64,000 nucleotides of DNA from Phocoena phocoena (lineage: Eukaryota; Chordata; Mammalia; Artiodactyla; Phocoenidae), in NCBI RefSeq assembly GCF_963924675.1, contig NC_089235.1, positions 55,577,520 through 55,641,519 of the forward strand, in the 5' to 3' direction. Both the position numbers and the translations under genes were made by a program. The notes beneath the pieces are model-generated. The model did no database searches, was not told where the DNA came from, and saw only the letters and a program-made list of their open reading frames with translations. This document shows, one piece after another, positions 10,980 to 23,744 of this stretch (its first letter is position 1; each line of letters begins with the position of its first letter).

Positions 10980-12085
10980 CATTAAAATTTTCTTATTTAT
11001 AGCATGAACATTTTTATATTTTTCCTTTGCTCAGTAATTTTGCATGAATTGACAAAAAACATTCTTAATACAATAGAAGTAAGGAACAGCACTATATATG
11101 AGCCTGAAAGGCACAGTTAGTGATAAGTTTTTATTTTATGTTGGAAGGGCTAAAATCTAACTAAAGACCCAGATGAGACTTAGACCTAGTTGTAAAATGA
11201 GACAAGGATCCTCTACTAGAGGGATAGAATTGTTTATTTTATATAAGTAATCAAGAACCTCCTAATTCTAGCTGACTTGTTATCTAAATACACATAAACA
11301 TTGTCTTTTAATGCAGAGAAGAGTGATTTGGCAGGTAGCTATGGGTAATTAAAATGAAAAGAGCAAATCCTGGATTTAACATTATGACATGTAATATTTA
11401 GGATGTTTGGGCAAAACTAAATTACTTAATGTAGTAAGGGAACTAATTTCAAGATTATTTTTGTTGTTTGCTGAATGTTCTAAGTTCTTCTTTTACAGGA
11501 GTTCTAGTACTTTCCTGATTTCTCCCATTCATTTCTCCCTAATAGTTTTTCAAGTCTATAAATATCAAAAGGAAAGTCTGTGGGATTCTCATATTTTAGA
11601 ATAATTCTAGAGATGAATGAATTTTATTGACTAGAACAGAAATTAAGATATACTTTTAATGACTAACCTATAGCATATCCAGGTAGAAATAAACCAAGAT
11701 TCACTGGTAGATCTGTCCCTACTCTTTCAGATGAAACAATATTAACAAAATAGTGGGATTTTGATGGCTTTTACCTTACCTGCTCATCCAGAACCACATT
11801 CACCTGTAAAGTGTCTGCTAAGTATATTTGGAGAGGAGAGAGTGTCCCACCTGTACTTATAAGCAAGTTGAACACTGGGGAGTCCCACTGCTATTGCACT
11901 TATCCTGCTGGGCTACTCCACCTCCTGCTGCATCTGATGGAGGCCTGCAGGTCAGCTGAGCAGTCCTCACTATTCCCCCAGCTTCACCATCTCCTCCAAG
12001 GTTCCTTGCCAACTTTGCCAGGCACCTCGTCTGCCAAACCAAGGGGGTCACTTGAAGGAGTAGTGCATACATGCTTTCCTCTTAG
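10980..12085. other. Intergenic, unclassified
   Basis: The stretch 11830-12080 is more GC-rich and has open frames on both strands (96 and 71 codons). It has no recognised protein similarity and no splice pattern, so I do not call a gene. Confidence 0.5.
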
Positions 12086-12089
12086 GAAA

Positions 12090-12290
12090 GTCCAAGTTTA
12101 AACAGGCTGAGCATAAAAGCAAACGTTCATCCACCTGCCACTTTGCAGCTGAGTGACTCTGAGTGAAACTCAGAGTAAGTTTCTATGTCTGTAAAATGGG
12201 GTAGTAAATGTTTCCCCTTCAGGGTTTTTGGAGTATCGAATGAGATTATTTATGCCGCTAACTAAACAACCAATAAATGTTATTTTTATA
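12090..12290 (-). mobile_element. MIR fragment
   Basis: Antisense MIR landmarks on the plus strand: TGAGTGACTCTGAG, TCTGTAAAATGGGG, GAGTATCGAATGAGA and a final CAATAAATGTTAT. Confidence 0.65.
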
Positions 12291-12641
12291 ATTAATATTT
12301 AGTACACTTGATGAGGTAGAAAAGAACGAAAGAGGAAGCTAGCTAAGAGACATCATTTATTTCTAGCAATACAAATTTTATCCAATTTTAGCCAGCTTAT
12401 CTGATGCTGCCAAAAAAAGGTTTGATGTGGTCATGTATGTACACGATACTTAAAAACTTCAGATCAAATATTAGGGTAATATAAATGCAGAAGTATGTCT
12501 TATATTCAAAATCAAAGTTGTTTTCGTATGACAGAATAAATAAAATTTGGAGATTAATTGATGAATTAATGTGCTAAATGATATAGGCTTGGTAGAGAGA
12601 AGTAAACAAGTTAGGAGAATATTAAGATAAACATACAGATA

Positions 12642-12958
12642 GGGCTTCCCTGGTGGCACAGTGGTTGAGAATCTGCCTGCTAATGCAGGGGACACGGGTT
12701 CGAGCCCTGGTCTAGGAGGATCCCACATGCCGCGGAGCAACTAGGCCTGTGAGCCACAACTACTGAGCCTGCGCGTCTGGAGCCTGTGCTCCGCAATAAG
12801 AGAGGCCACGATAGTGAGAGGCCCGCGCACCTCGATGAAGAGTGGTCCCCGCTTGCCACAACTAGAGAAAGCCCTCTCATAGAAACGAAGACCCAACACA
12901 GCAAAAATAAATTAATTAATTAATAAACTCCTACCCCCAACATCTCCTTTAAAAAAAA
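12642..12958 (+). mobile_element. Older, longer CHR-type SINE
   Basis: The head and middle match the young copies with more substitutions. The element continues past the usual end with extra 3' sequence (CCGCTTGCCACAACTAGAGA) and a simple (ATTA)n tail. The flanks carry ATACAGATA. Its longer 3' part suggests an older subfamily than its neighbours. Confidence 0.9.
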
Positions 12959-12959
12959 A

Positions 12960-13635
12960 ATACAGATAAATACAGTTACAGTTTATTCACGGGAATAATT
13001 ATTGTAGTGCTTTGCTTACTCCCCAAAACATGAAATTAAAAAAGAACAATATTTCTTAGGACAATTTTATAAACACTGAGTGATAATAGAGGCTATTAAT
13101 TCCACTTTCAGCGAAAAGCCAATATGTGATTAAAGGCATTAAAAGTGTCAAGCAAATAGTTTACTCAGTTATAAACTTTGATGCATGTGTTTAAATGGTT
13201 TAGTACAGGAACATCTTGCAGCTTTCACCAGACATTATTCAATTCCATTTTTTTTTTACTGCGGTAAAAACAAAGTTTCTGAATCTACCAAGAAACTCTG
13301 AAGCATTTTTATAAGAGTATGTGAATTTGTTATTACAAAGCACACTCATTGTAAGAGTTTTAAAAATGTAATTCATTTGAATTATTTATTCATAATGAAG
13401 CAAGTATTCACTGAGCACCAGTGCCAACTAATTCACTCTAACATACATCACTGGAGACCACTGGATGCTACTCACATGCTATATGCTGAACAAACAGATG
13501 AATAAGACTCAGTTTCTACTCATACATAATCTCATAGAGAAACAAACATGTGTACAACAGAAGATAATGTCAAATAGATTCTCTTCACTATGGTCAAAGG
13601 GCTATGGAACAACAAAGAGGGAGTGATTAATTCCA
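12960..13635. other. Intergenic, nothing recognised
   Basis: AT-rich unique-looking sequence. Part of it (13380-13560) may be very old L2-like remains. Confidence 0.4.
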
Positions 13636-13725
13636 TAGTGTAGTGTGGCTCAAAGAATCTAGTATTCAGAGTCAGAGAGGCCTAAATTTGAATCACAAAT
13701 CTGACCTTTACCAGTTCAGACTGTT
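13636..13725 (-). mobile_element. MIR fragment
   Basis: The plus strand reads ATTCAGAGTCAGAGAGGCCT, then TTTGAATCACAAATCTGACC, the antisense MIR core. Confidence 0.6.
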
Positions 13726-14860
13726 ATTTTCCCGGCCCAGAATCCATTTATATTTCTTCCAAGTAACCACATCCTGACTTGCTTTCAAGAAATAATCCCG
13801 TTTTACTCTTGGTCCATGACTTTGAGTTAGACTGATCACCTACTTACATCCTCAAGTGTGGACAAAACAAGACTCAGGCCTAATCAATCTTCTCAATCTT
13901 CCTAGTCAAAAGACCCACAAAGCCTCCTCTTATAGCGAACGATTGTTAACATTTTGCCATATTTGCTTAATTCTTGCTGAAATATTTTTAAATAGATTAA
14001 TTGCACCATTGCATTTTATCCCTAAAGATATTATTATATATCTCTATAAAACTAGATTTTTCTATTTCTGCTATATAACCACTCAACCATTATCATACAT
14101 AAAAATTGGCAACAATTACCTAATAGTATATAGGCATATTCATATAGTATATTCAAATTTCCTAAATTTCCCGCAATCACTTTGCTTAGATCAAGAGTCA
14201 AAGACCACATAGCTTGCATTTGGATACTATATCTCTAAAATCTCTTCCCATGTAGAATAACCTCTCCTCCCCAAACTTTTGTTTCTCTATGACATTAATT
14301 TCTTGAGGCTGGGTTAGTTATCCTGTGGAATATTTCATCTTCTAATTTTACCTGAATTTATTATTTTTTTCATTTAACTCCTATCTCTATTTTCTGAATG
14401 TCATACATACAAAATGAGATAAAAAGGTATTAGACACAGGTTAAATGTATTTGGCAAGAATATTTCACAGGTGATACTCTATAATGACGACTCATCTGTT
14501 TTTTCCCCTGCTGTTGGTAATGATAAGATTATTGACAGGGTTAAGACAGAGACACCTAGATCTCCCCATTGTGGAGCCACATTTTCCTGTCTGTGAGAAG
14601 CAATTCATCTGTGAGATGAAAATCTGGTTTTATGAGAAGATCCATGTCCAAACAACCTTTCATCTACTGATTGTAGTACCACTGCCTTTCCTTCCTGGAG
14701 TCAATCGTTTCATTAGTGTTGCAAACTCCCAATTGCTTAGTGATATTCCTTCCATAATTATTAGTTGGTATTTTTCTGTAAATAAGTGCCTTCCTTTATC
14801 AACTGTGGCCTTTTTTGATTATCCAATATGGTTCTCATTGAAAACTTAGGAGATGTGCTT
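13726..14860 (+). repeat. Old repeat, probably ancient L1 3' UTR type
   Basis: It contains motifs common to a dispersed mammalian repeat, including TTTGGCAAGAATATTTCACAGGTGATA and a CACATAGCTTGCATTTGG segment. A 118-codon frame (13856-14212) and a 121-codon frame (14484-14849) lie inside it and look accidental. The family assignment is uncertain. Confidence 0.4.
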
Positions 14861-15009
14861 AATTCTTGCACTTAATTACCATTTTTCAGTAGAAGTTATT
14901 TGTGTAACAGTCACATTGGTGTTCAGTGAGATTTTTCTTTGTATTTTTCTCTTACTTTTTGGCTCTTAACATATTTATTTTAAAATACTATTTTAAATAG
15001 TGTATATCA

Positions 15010-15340
15010 ATAAATAAACATAGTAGATATTACTACTCACCGATATCTCGGGTCTCCCTCCTCTTCCGAGTCTGTGAGAGGATTGCATTCCCTGCCTCCC
15101 TTTAAGTATGGGGTGGTGTAATCGCGCGAGAAGATAAAGTTAATAAGATACAGCTGAGAGGTAATGCAAAGTCAATTCTTCACGCTCTCCCTTCCCACAG
15201 CCTTAGCAAATCGCTCTCTAGTGGGTGGGACTTCATTTCCTGGCCCCTGTATGAGGACCACGAGGAGTAGACCCTATGCAACTTTTGAATTATGGGTAGT
15301 AAGAGCGAGAACTATTTTTTTTTATTGCTTTAAAACATTG
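15010..15340 (+). repeat. Old interspersed repeat, family unnamed
   Basis: It resembles the class at 6105-6420 and 52700-52895 (TTGCATTCCCTGCCTCCCTT, then TAAGTATGGGGTGGTG). It is more GC-rich than its surroundings and holds several CpGs. Confidence 0.35.
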
Positions 15341-15349
15341 ATTTTTTAA

Positions 15350-16250
15350 AAAGTTTTATTACAACGTAACTTATATCCCGGCATATATAGTAAGATATTG
15401 TACAATACCTTACATAGGAGTTTTAAAATTATGGCTTCAGAATTTGCCCATCACTAAAATATCCAAATGCAATATGGGAGTGTTTTCAAATATTCAGATA
15501 GTCTATGCTAAGCAGTGAAAACTCAGTTAACTCTTTATATTTTATACTTTCTTCCATATGCTCTCCTGTTAGGTATATGCTTGTGACCAGAATGTGCCAG
15601 CTCGCTTGGTGACAGAGAGTTGAAAATCCTTTAGATACATTTTACTTAGATAATTGTAGTCTATCTCCAGATTGAAGTAATTGGCAGAGAGCTGGGAATA
15701 GCAGTCATAACAGTTGTTTAACTGAGAAGTGATTATCCATATCTGGCTGCAGGGCTTGTGAGAAATCGAAAAGGCTAAATGCTACCAGTGCCTCTATTCA
15801 GCTCCTAATCCTTCTGCAGCATGCTCATGTTTTTCAGCTTTCCAACTTTTTTTCCGACCCAATCTCTATATCACACGGAGTGCTATCACACCATATGCTG
15901 CTTTCTGCCCTTTCACACTTTCCAAGAACACTTGAAAAGCTAAAATCTATACTCTAGACTGGGAAGTAAGAAATGTTCAAAAATAAGCATACCACAAAGG
16001 AGAGAGTGATAAATACCAGAGGAGAGGAACAGATAAAGTGCTAAAGAAATAGGCAAAAAGAGTGTTTCCAGCTGTGAGATATGAAAGGTGATAGTTTTCT
16101 ATACAGAACTTGAAAGATAGATAAAGTATGGATGCATGGCTATGAGAGGGAAAGAGGTTTTCTAAGCAGACCGTGGTCAAAACACTGGCCAGTGGAGGGT
16201 ATGAGTGAACTCTCATCAAGGAGTTATGTTAGAGGAGAAATCATGGTTCC
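15350..16250. other. Intergenic, nothing recognised
   Basis: No supported feature. Confidence 0.4.
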
Positions 16251-16254
16251 TTTC

Positions 16255-16620
16255 ACCTCCCTGAACTAAAACGTGTGACCTCCTTCCCACCTGAGGGAAC
16301 ATTCACAATTCCTGATCTCTAGAATTCTGCAACCCAAGCCCTACTTATGGATGATTTCTGTTCATCATTGGGGTTACTACTTAAATATTACTTTTTCATG
16401 GAAACCTTTCTAACTTCTAACTAGTTTAGACTGTCGGTTTTAATTATTTATTGCATATGGGGCTTTTCTTTGGTTGCACTTAATAAAAGTCATTGTTTTA
16501 TGTTTTATCCTACTTCCTCATCAGACTCTGGGTCCCACAAGAGAAGGGACTGTTAGTCCATAGCAAGGGCTCCAGACATATCTGATGATTAAATCAAAGC
16601 TAGATTTAAACCAGATAGGC
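16255..16620 (+). mobile_element. L2-like fragment
   Basis: Diverged L2 3'-type sequence, with TCTGGGTCCCACAAGAGAAG matching the L2 region before its end. Confidence 0.5.
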
Positions 16621-16721
16621 ATGTAATACTAATATTTACTTTACTGTAGGGGTTGAGAGCCAGGATAAATTAACAACAAATATGCTTCAAGTTCCCAAAT
16701 GAGAGGAGGTTATTGAAGACA

Positions 16722-17218
16722 GCTGTATTTGTTTTCAGTGGCTGCTGTAACAAAGTATCTCAAATGTGGAGGCTTAAAACAACACATACTTATTATTTTA
16801 TAGCTCTGTAGATCAGAAATCTGACACGGGTCTAATAGCCTAAAATCAAAATGTAGGCAGGCCTGCATTCTTTTCTGGATGCTCTAGGGGAGAATTTATT
16901 TCCTTGTCTTTTCCAGCTTCTAAAGACCATCTGCTCCCTTTGGCTCATGGTTCTTTGAGCATCTTCAATTCTCAGCAACTTTGGATTGAATCCTTCTCAT
17001 GCTGCCCTCTATTTCTTTTGACTCCTTCTTCCACTCTTAAATAGGCTTGTGATTATATTGGACCCACCTGGATATTCCAGAGTACTCTCACTAAAGTCTG
17101 CTTATTAACAACATTGATTTCATCTGCAACCTCATTGTCCTTTGCCACCTAACATAACATATTCCAGGGATTAATATGTAGGTATCTTGGGAGGGTCATT
17201 ATTCCGCCTTCTACATTA
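16722..17218. mobile_element. LTR-like (MaLR-type) repeat
   Basis: It starts TGTATTTGTTTTCAGTGGCT, followed by GCTGTAACAAAGTATCTC and GCTTAAAACAACA. It ends near GGAGGGTCATTATTCCGCC. The order matches a common mammalian interspersed repeat, probably MaLR class, but I cannot fix the family. Confidence 0.55.
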
Positions 17219-18035
17219 GCTACTTAAATGTTGGAGGAAAATGATAGAGTATTTTAGTCTTATGAAATTACTGATGAGATTCTCCTTGTGCAATAACTAA
17301 ATAATCATCCTAATTACTCCTTAATACCAAAGTAAATAAAACCATGTCTATAGGATAAAGAGGAGACATCAGTAAGGATGCTATGAACTAAAAGCTATGT
17401 AAGTGTGCACTATTAATAAGAAGAATCTTATTAATAAGAAGAATCAGAACCATGTGGGGATTTTACTACTTTTTGTCCCTAAAGGATATCATCTCTGATC
17501 TAATTCTGCCTCTCACTCTAGCTACATTTATCACACATTTCCTTTTTTCCTTTCTTTTCTTAAAAGTAATCACTCCTCTTTGGCCTAGCTACACTAATAC
17601 CTAAACATTTACGTCTTGACCCCGATAACACTTTTCTTCTATTAGTGTCCATGCCTTTTCTATTTTCCATTTTCCTTTTACGAGATTGTAGACATGTTCA
17701 AAGAGTGAATTTATTTCTCTTTATAAACCCTGTAGTTCTGTGATTGTCATGTCAATCAGCTGTACAGTAAATGTCTGCTAAGTGAATCAAGTGAATGAAT
17801 GTGGACATGGAGTAAAAGAATCAAGTAGTTGAATCACATTATTTGAATACAAAATGGAAAGAAAATACTCTGTGATTAAGACTTATTTGAAAACTGCTTA
17901 GGACAGAATCAAATCAGCCACAAAAACATCACTTCTAGTTCTGATTTTAGCAGAATTATAGGGGCATAGGCAACATAAAAAGGATCATTATAATATTTAT
18001 ATTATTATAAATAGTTCAGTCCACAACACTGAACA
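17219..18035. other. Intergenic, mostly unclassified
   Basis: It includes an 18-bp tandem duplication (TATTAATAAGAAGAATC units, 17411-17446) and possible L2 remains at 17480-17760. Confidence 0.4.
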
Positions 18036-18038
18036 CTG

Positions 18039-18195
18039 TGTTGCGGAGCACAACCTCCGGACGCGCAGGCTCAGCGGCCATGGCTCACGGACCCAGCCTC
18101 TCCGCGGCATGTGGGATCCTCCCGGACCGGGGCGTGAACCCGTGTCCCCTGCATCGGCAGGCAAACTCTCAACCACTGCGCCACCAGGGAAGCCC
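18039..18195 (-). mobile_element. CHR-type SINE, 3'-truncated without tail
   Basis: The head ends at 18195. At its other end the match begins at GTTGCGGAGCACA, so the last 45 bp or so and the A tail are missing. This could be a later deletion or an unusual insertion. Confidence 0.93.
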
Positions 18196-19793
18196 TCAAT
18201 ACTTCCTTTTAAGGGAACTATCTTGTGAGTCACAATGTTTCTGAGTCTGAATTCATTGCCATCTACAAATTCATGTACAACTGAAATCCAGACCATCCAC
18301 TGAGGTCCATTTTCAGTCACCTTTTAAGGACTTAGCATCTAGATTGCTCTAAATGTATTTTTTGTTAAATAAACATATATGAAATACTTACTACATATCG
18401 GGCACTGGGCATGGCATGAGGGGAGGGTGAAGAAGGCAATCAGTGACAGACAGGATGAGCCCCACTCTTGAGGAGCTCACATTACTAAGACATAGAAAAT
18501 GGAAATGTGGTAAAATAGTATATTTATCTTTTTATGAATATATTTCTTTAATAGGATGGTCATAAGAATGACACATTAGCACTGCCTTTTTGATGTGATA
18601 AAGAATGAACATCTGACCCACATCATGGTAGGAAACTGGGGTACCAAGTGCCCACAGAAGAAATCTCCATCCACCAAAGAGAGAATGTTTCCTTGGATTC
18701 CATCATTTCTGCTCTGGCTTCCAGTCAGGTCTCCATGACTTGCCTGGAATCCTTTATTTCAGCACCTGTTATCCCTCTTTTCTCTTGCCACTCTGGACTC
18801 TTATAAGACCCAGGTCATCTATCCCATGTCTCATTCATCCAGGCCATCACTGGAATTCTGCAGCACATCTCTTTAATATGCTGCTGCCCTGCCATCCTCA
18901 AGGCAGTTGGGGGTGGGGTGGGGGGAAACATAGCACCGTATTAGGGAAAGCAAACAGCTGGGGTATATTAGCAAATGACATTTGGACATATACCTAACAA
19001 GCTCACACAATACATGCTTCCTTCTCAAGTGATATATAGTCTCCTAGACAGCAAAGAAAACCCCTTAATTATTTAAACATGTATGGGCTGATTCTCCACG
19101 CCAGGCACAAGAGACACCAAGTGGATGGTGTTTCCTTCCTTCATGCACAACCCATGATAGGAAGTTTGTGCCTGAAATCGGGAACCAGATCTCTATCATG
19201 GCTCAGCCAGGTTTGTCTTGGCTCTTCCCTACCTTTGAATGATGCCACCACTTTGCTTTCCCCTGTTCTGGGCATTAGTTCAGTTTTCAGAAGGAGGGAT
19301 AAGATGGCAGAGAGAGGGCAGAAGGGGAAATGGGAAAGGTGTACCTGTAAAACAAAACAAAAACAATACAAAAAGCAAAAACCAGATTTAGTATTATGAT
19401 ATTCTGCAACAATAGAAGGTAGCTGGAAATACTATGCTCTAATGCAGACAACATGATACACAAGCCACAGGGGAAGAGTCAGTGGGGACAGTGTGGCACA
19501 GACCTCTTAAACTTGTTGGGTCTCAAATCTTTGTTACATTCTCAAATATTTCATGTTTCACAATGCCTCATTTAAGGTATTGTATTCTCTACATTTTCTA
19601 GCAATCTTCAGAGTAATAGAAAGCAAATCACTGTTTCTCTGGTAAGGGGCAGTCAAAATTAGTATCACTGTTAAACACTGGTATGTAGTTAAATGAAATG
19701 TCTCCCTCAGGAAAGAATGGAGAACTCAATAAAACCTCTATTCTCACAATATTTATAATTTTTCTGGTCCAATTTTGAGGAACAGGTTGTATT
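18196..19793. other. Intergenic, mostly unclassified
   Basis: A short L2-like segment (18385-18485, ACTACATATCGGGCACTGGG) is the only hint of a repeat. Opposing frames at 19079-19399 (106 codons) and 19141-19371 show no recognised similarity. Confidence 0.4.
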
Positions 19794-19810
19794 TGAAACG
19801 TTAAAATCTT

Positions 19811-20020
19811 TTTTTTTTTTTTTTGCGGTACGCTGGCCTCTCACTGTTGTGGCCTCTCCTGTTGTGGAGCACAGGTTCTGGATGCACAGGCTCAGCGGCC
19901 ATGGCTCATGGGCCCAGCTGCTCCGTGGCATGTGGGATCTTCCAGGACTGGGGCACGAACCCGTGTCCCCTGCATCGGCAGGCAGGCAGACTCTCAATCA
20001 CTGCGCCACCAGGGAAGCCC
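19811..20020 (-). mobile_element. CHR-type SINE with perfect 17-bp duplication
   Basis: Complete minus-oriented copy. TGAAACGTTAAAATCTT occurs at 19794-19810 and again at 20021-20037. A GGCA duplication (GGCAGGCAGGCAG) in the head is private to this copy. Confidence 0.97.
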
Positions 20021-20037
20021 TGAAACGTTAAAATCTT

Positions 20038-20774
20038 AATAGCAATAAAGGTTAAATGATCATTTTCACGAAATAAATGTCTACCTCTGAAATGGAAATA
20101 AATAATAACTAAAATAAATTAACTTTGAAAGCTTGTCATGGTGTTAGATATATGCAGTGCATATCTAACTGTACATTTCATAAACTAGTGTTATGATAAA
20201 GAGATAATTGACATTATTAAACTGTGGTTAGGTATTCACCTTTGAGAAATAACCTTACCATGCTGATCTTGTTAAAAGTAACTTTGCCAAGCCAAGCCCT
20301 ACCATCTTACAAAATAATGATGTGTATCAATGGCTTGATTGAGAATATAATGCTGAAAAGACCTTAAAATATTTGTGGACAAATAGATAACTCTTTTGCA
20401 GATTTGTCAGTGTGGTTTTACATTTACATTAAGGTTACTGAATTTATTAAGAATCTGGGTCAGAATGTTAGACTAATATGAAACCAACTAACTCAGATTC
20501 TAATTTTCTTATATGAACTCACAATAAATTTCATTTATCTTGTGGAAAATGGCCTGACATTTTGAAATCAGGAGAAGTCATTTTCTAAAAATGCAAGTCT
20601 AAATGTGCAATATTTGCACACTCAAGGAGAGGTTATTTAATTGATTTGAAGTTTGATAAAAAACTTTTTCCCTCAAAGAAAACTTCCTGTGAATTAGAAT
20701 GAATAAGATGTGTGCTCAACCTCTTTCCCCAACAGATTTTGGAACAAGTTTCAGAGTGGAGGGAGAGACACAAT
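20038..20774. other. Intergenic, nothing recognised
   Basis: AT-rich; no supported feature. Confidence 0.45.
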
Positions 20775-20789
20775 AAGCTCCTAGATTTT

Positions 20790-20994
20790 TTTTTTTTTTT
20801 TTTGCAATACGTGGGCCTCTCACTGTTGTGGCCTCTCCCGTTGCGGAGCACAGGCTCCGGACGCGCAGGCTCAGTAGCCATGGCTCACGGGCCCAGCCGC
20901 TCCGCGGCATGTGGGATCTTCCCAGACTGGGCACGAACCCGTGTCCCCTGCGTCGGCAGGCGGACTCCCAACCACTGCGCCACCAGGGAAGCCC
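20790..20994 (-). mobile_element. CHR-type SINE with 15-bp duplication
   Basis: Complete minus-oriented copy. AAGCTCCTAGATTTT occurs at 20775-20789 and again at 20996-21010. The perfect flanks suggest a young insertion. Confidence 0.97.
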
Positions 20995-21304
20995 AAAGCT
21001 CCTAGATTTTGAGCTCTTGGAGAAGATGTGCCTTTGCCTCAGGACTGCATTAAAAATAGAGAACTGACCAGTTTCATGAATAGAGAAATTCCACTCTAAG
21101 ATGGCACACTGGATGGGTCTGAGAAAGTCTCCCAGAGGTTCGCAAAGCTGAAACCATTTTAGGCATCGGTCCTGAGAAAAACAGAGGAGTGATGAAAGAA
21201 ATTGTACAGTGCCACTAAATTTTCCATAGCTCCTATTCTTGTAGTTGGGAGTGAGGAACAATGAAGAAAAATCCTTTGAATATGAAGAATGAAAGTCATT
21301 TTTA

Positions 21305-21634
21305 ATATCACATATGTGGAATCTAAAAAATAATACAAATAAATGCATATGCAAAACAAAATAGACTCACAGATATAGAAAACAAACTAGTGGTAACTAG
21401 TGGTGAGTGGGAATGGGGGAGGGAAGAATTAAGGATATGGGATTAACAGATGCAAACTACTATGTATAAAATAGATAATCAACAAGGATATAATGTATAG
21501 CCCAGGAAGTTATAGCCATTATCTTGTAATAATTTTTAATGGAGTGTAATCTGTAAAATACTGAATCACTATGCTTTATACCTGGAACTAGTATACTATT
21601 GTAAATCAACTATACTTCAATTAAAAAAAAAGAA
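21305..21634 (+). mobile_element. L1 3' UTR fragment with A tail
   Basis: Typical cetartiodactyl L1 3' end: CACATATGTGGAATCTAAAA, then ATAGACTCACAGATATAG, GGAACTAGTATACTATTGTA and a final AATTAAAAAAAAA. 5'-truncated inside the ORF2 end/3' UTR. The similar flanks AGAATGAAAGTCATTT and AGAATCAAAGGCATTT may be a decayed target duplication. Confidence 0.88.
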
Positions 21635-21639
21635 TCAAA

Positions 21640-22918
21640 GGCATTTCCTGTCGTCGATGTAATGAATGCCTGTGTGGAGAAAAGACAACCAGGCAGCAGA
21701 TGAATTGCCCCTACTTCATGTCCTATCAATACCTGAGGACTGCACAAGACGGTGCCAGGAGCAACGGTGGGGAACCCTGACATGTCCAGAATTACACAGA
21801 ATTGAACAAGATTTAGTTTCTGCTGTATAATAGAATTGTGACACAAAATAGAAATTAGATTGAGTTCTATAAAAATAATGAAGGTTATATTTCTTGCACA
21901 CTTGCTTTTGTGGACTGACATTTGAACCTGCTAAACAAAGATTTAGGAATCAATCAAATTACCTCAAATAATTTGGGGGTACATTGAAGAAAGTACACAT
22001 GGAAATAAAGACAATGAAATCTCATAGGATTCCAGGACCTGCAATATATCAGAGCCTTACAAAGCATAAAATATAATTTAGAAACTGGGAGATACACAAG
22101 AACTCTAGGATCGGGTTATCCCTAAGTGCCCTCGATAGCAAGAATTTGTTACTCTTTTTTGTGGTGACTCAGCTTCTCTCTACTTGCTTCTATTGCTCTT
22201 ATGTCTAACAATCACCTCATATTTTTCTCTGTCTCCATTCTCCATCTTACATCATCTGTGTTTTCATCACTTTTACTTACTTACAACTTTAGTTTGAGAG
22301 GTGCAGGCTCCAGCTTCTAATGAGTTCCCTTTGCCTTTTCAGCTTCTGCTCCCACTATAAATTGACTATTTCTGTGTTTCCAATTAAAATTTCTAATAGA
22401 GAGAACCTGATTGGTCCAATTACTTATGATTATGCCTAATTGAACAGACTTCATGGTGCTGACCAGCCATGGCTCCATAGGTCAAATATAGCATGAAGTT
22501 GTGGGTTAGATATTTTCCCTTAAATAAGACTTTCATATCCATATCTCTGTCATAGGATTTATTGTAATATTTACAATGTGTTGCTTACTTGCTTGGATCT
22601 TACTAGACTAGTGTTTTACAAACTACTATGCATTCCTAGGAGAAAAATATTTTGAACATACACTCTGAACTATAGTATATTTGTTTGGACATAATGAATA
22701 TACAGTACTGTGCTAATACCATATTACCTTATAGGACACACTAACAAAATAGAATTGAAAATTATTGAAATACAAAAAAAGGTTGAAAAAAACAGAAAAC
22801 TGAAATATAAAACTAAGCTATACTTATTTCCCTCAACTCTAAAATCATCTTTTCTAGAATAAATTCAATTCACTTTGGACACCACAGTGCTGGATGAAAA
22901 GCCAATCAGGCTGACCAA
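21640..22918. other. Intergenic, nothing recognised
   Basis: No supported feature; a 103-codon minus frame (21610-21921) looks accidental. Confidence 0.45.
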
Positions 22919-23060
22919 TGTTAATAATAGTAGTGGTACTAGTATTAAAAATAAAAATAGTAATAATAATAGCACTAGTAATAATGGAAATAGTAGGAGT
23001 TACAGTACTAGTAGTAGTAATAGTAATAACAGGTGTAGTAGTGACAGTAGTCACAGCAAA
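22919..23060. repeat. Imperfect trinucleotide repeat (AGT/AAT)n
   Basis: About 140 bp of mixed AGT and AAT triplets. The serine/asparagine-rich frame on the plus strand and the threonine/isoleucine-rich frame on the minus strand are products of this repeat. Confidence 0.9.
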
Positions 23061-23300
23061 CATTGATTGAGTGCTTATTATTCCAGGCACCACGTTACGT
23101 ATTACCATATCATTTCTATTTTAACCTTCATAATGCTTTCCTGATACAGATATTAAATATATGTCAATTTTACGAGTAGAGAAACTAAGGCTTAAAGGGA
23201 CTATATGGGTTGCTCAAAGTCACACTAATAGTAAAAGGCTTGCCAGATTCCAGACCTGATCTAGCTTTGTTCTCAGCCAGATGTCTTAACCATCCCCTTA
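23061..23300 (+). mobile_element. MIR element
   Basis: Clear MIR order: GATTGAGTGCTTATTATTCC, CAGGCACC, TTTTACGAGTAGAGAAACTA, GCTCAAAGTCACACTAATAG and a CAGATGTCTTAACCAT end. Confidence 0.8.
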
Positions 23301-23744
23301 CTCTGTGTTACACATTGGTGCTTTGGAGCTTTTACCATTTACTGGATAGGACAAAAAAATCTCAAACCCTATTTAATGGTAGGGAAGGGCTTATAATAGT
23401 CATCAGGGCTTGGATATTAGTTATTACTGCAAAGACTGAACTGGGCTGAGTGTAGAAAGCAAATCTGGAAAATCCACAACTGGACTGGACAGGGAAAGCA
23501 GGGACTAGTATTTCTAGTGATTATTTCTTAATCAGTCCTTAGCTTTTCACATATTTAACCCTTTTCTCCCTTGAAAATAAGACTATCATTCTAATTTATT
23601 TGATCATTATTTCATGGATATATGAAATAATCTTTGAAATTACTTTGAAATCTATGAAATTACTTTCCTTGTATTATACGTAAGGAAATAACTATCTACT
23701 TGTCCATACCTGGGAAAACATGCTCTTTAAAATTCAACTGTGGA

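Noticed and set aside
11811..12101. Opposing 96- and 71-codon frames in a GC-richer island
   Set aside because: No recognised protein, no splice context and no conservation evidence available.
20716..21354. A 212-codon minus frame, the longest in the window
   Set aside because: It runs through a CHR-type SINE and its flanks. The GC-rich part is SINE sequence, and the same frame recurs at other SINE copies.
22854..23108. Thr/Ile-rich and Ser/Asn-rich proteins
   Set aside because: Translations of an imperfect trinucleotide repeat.
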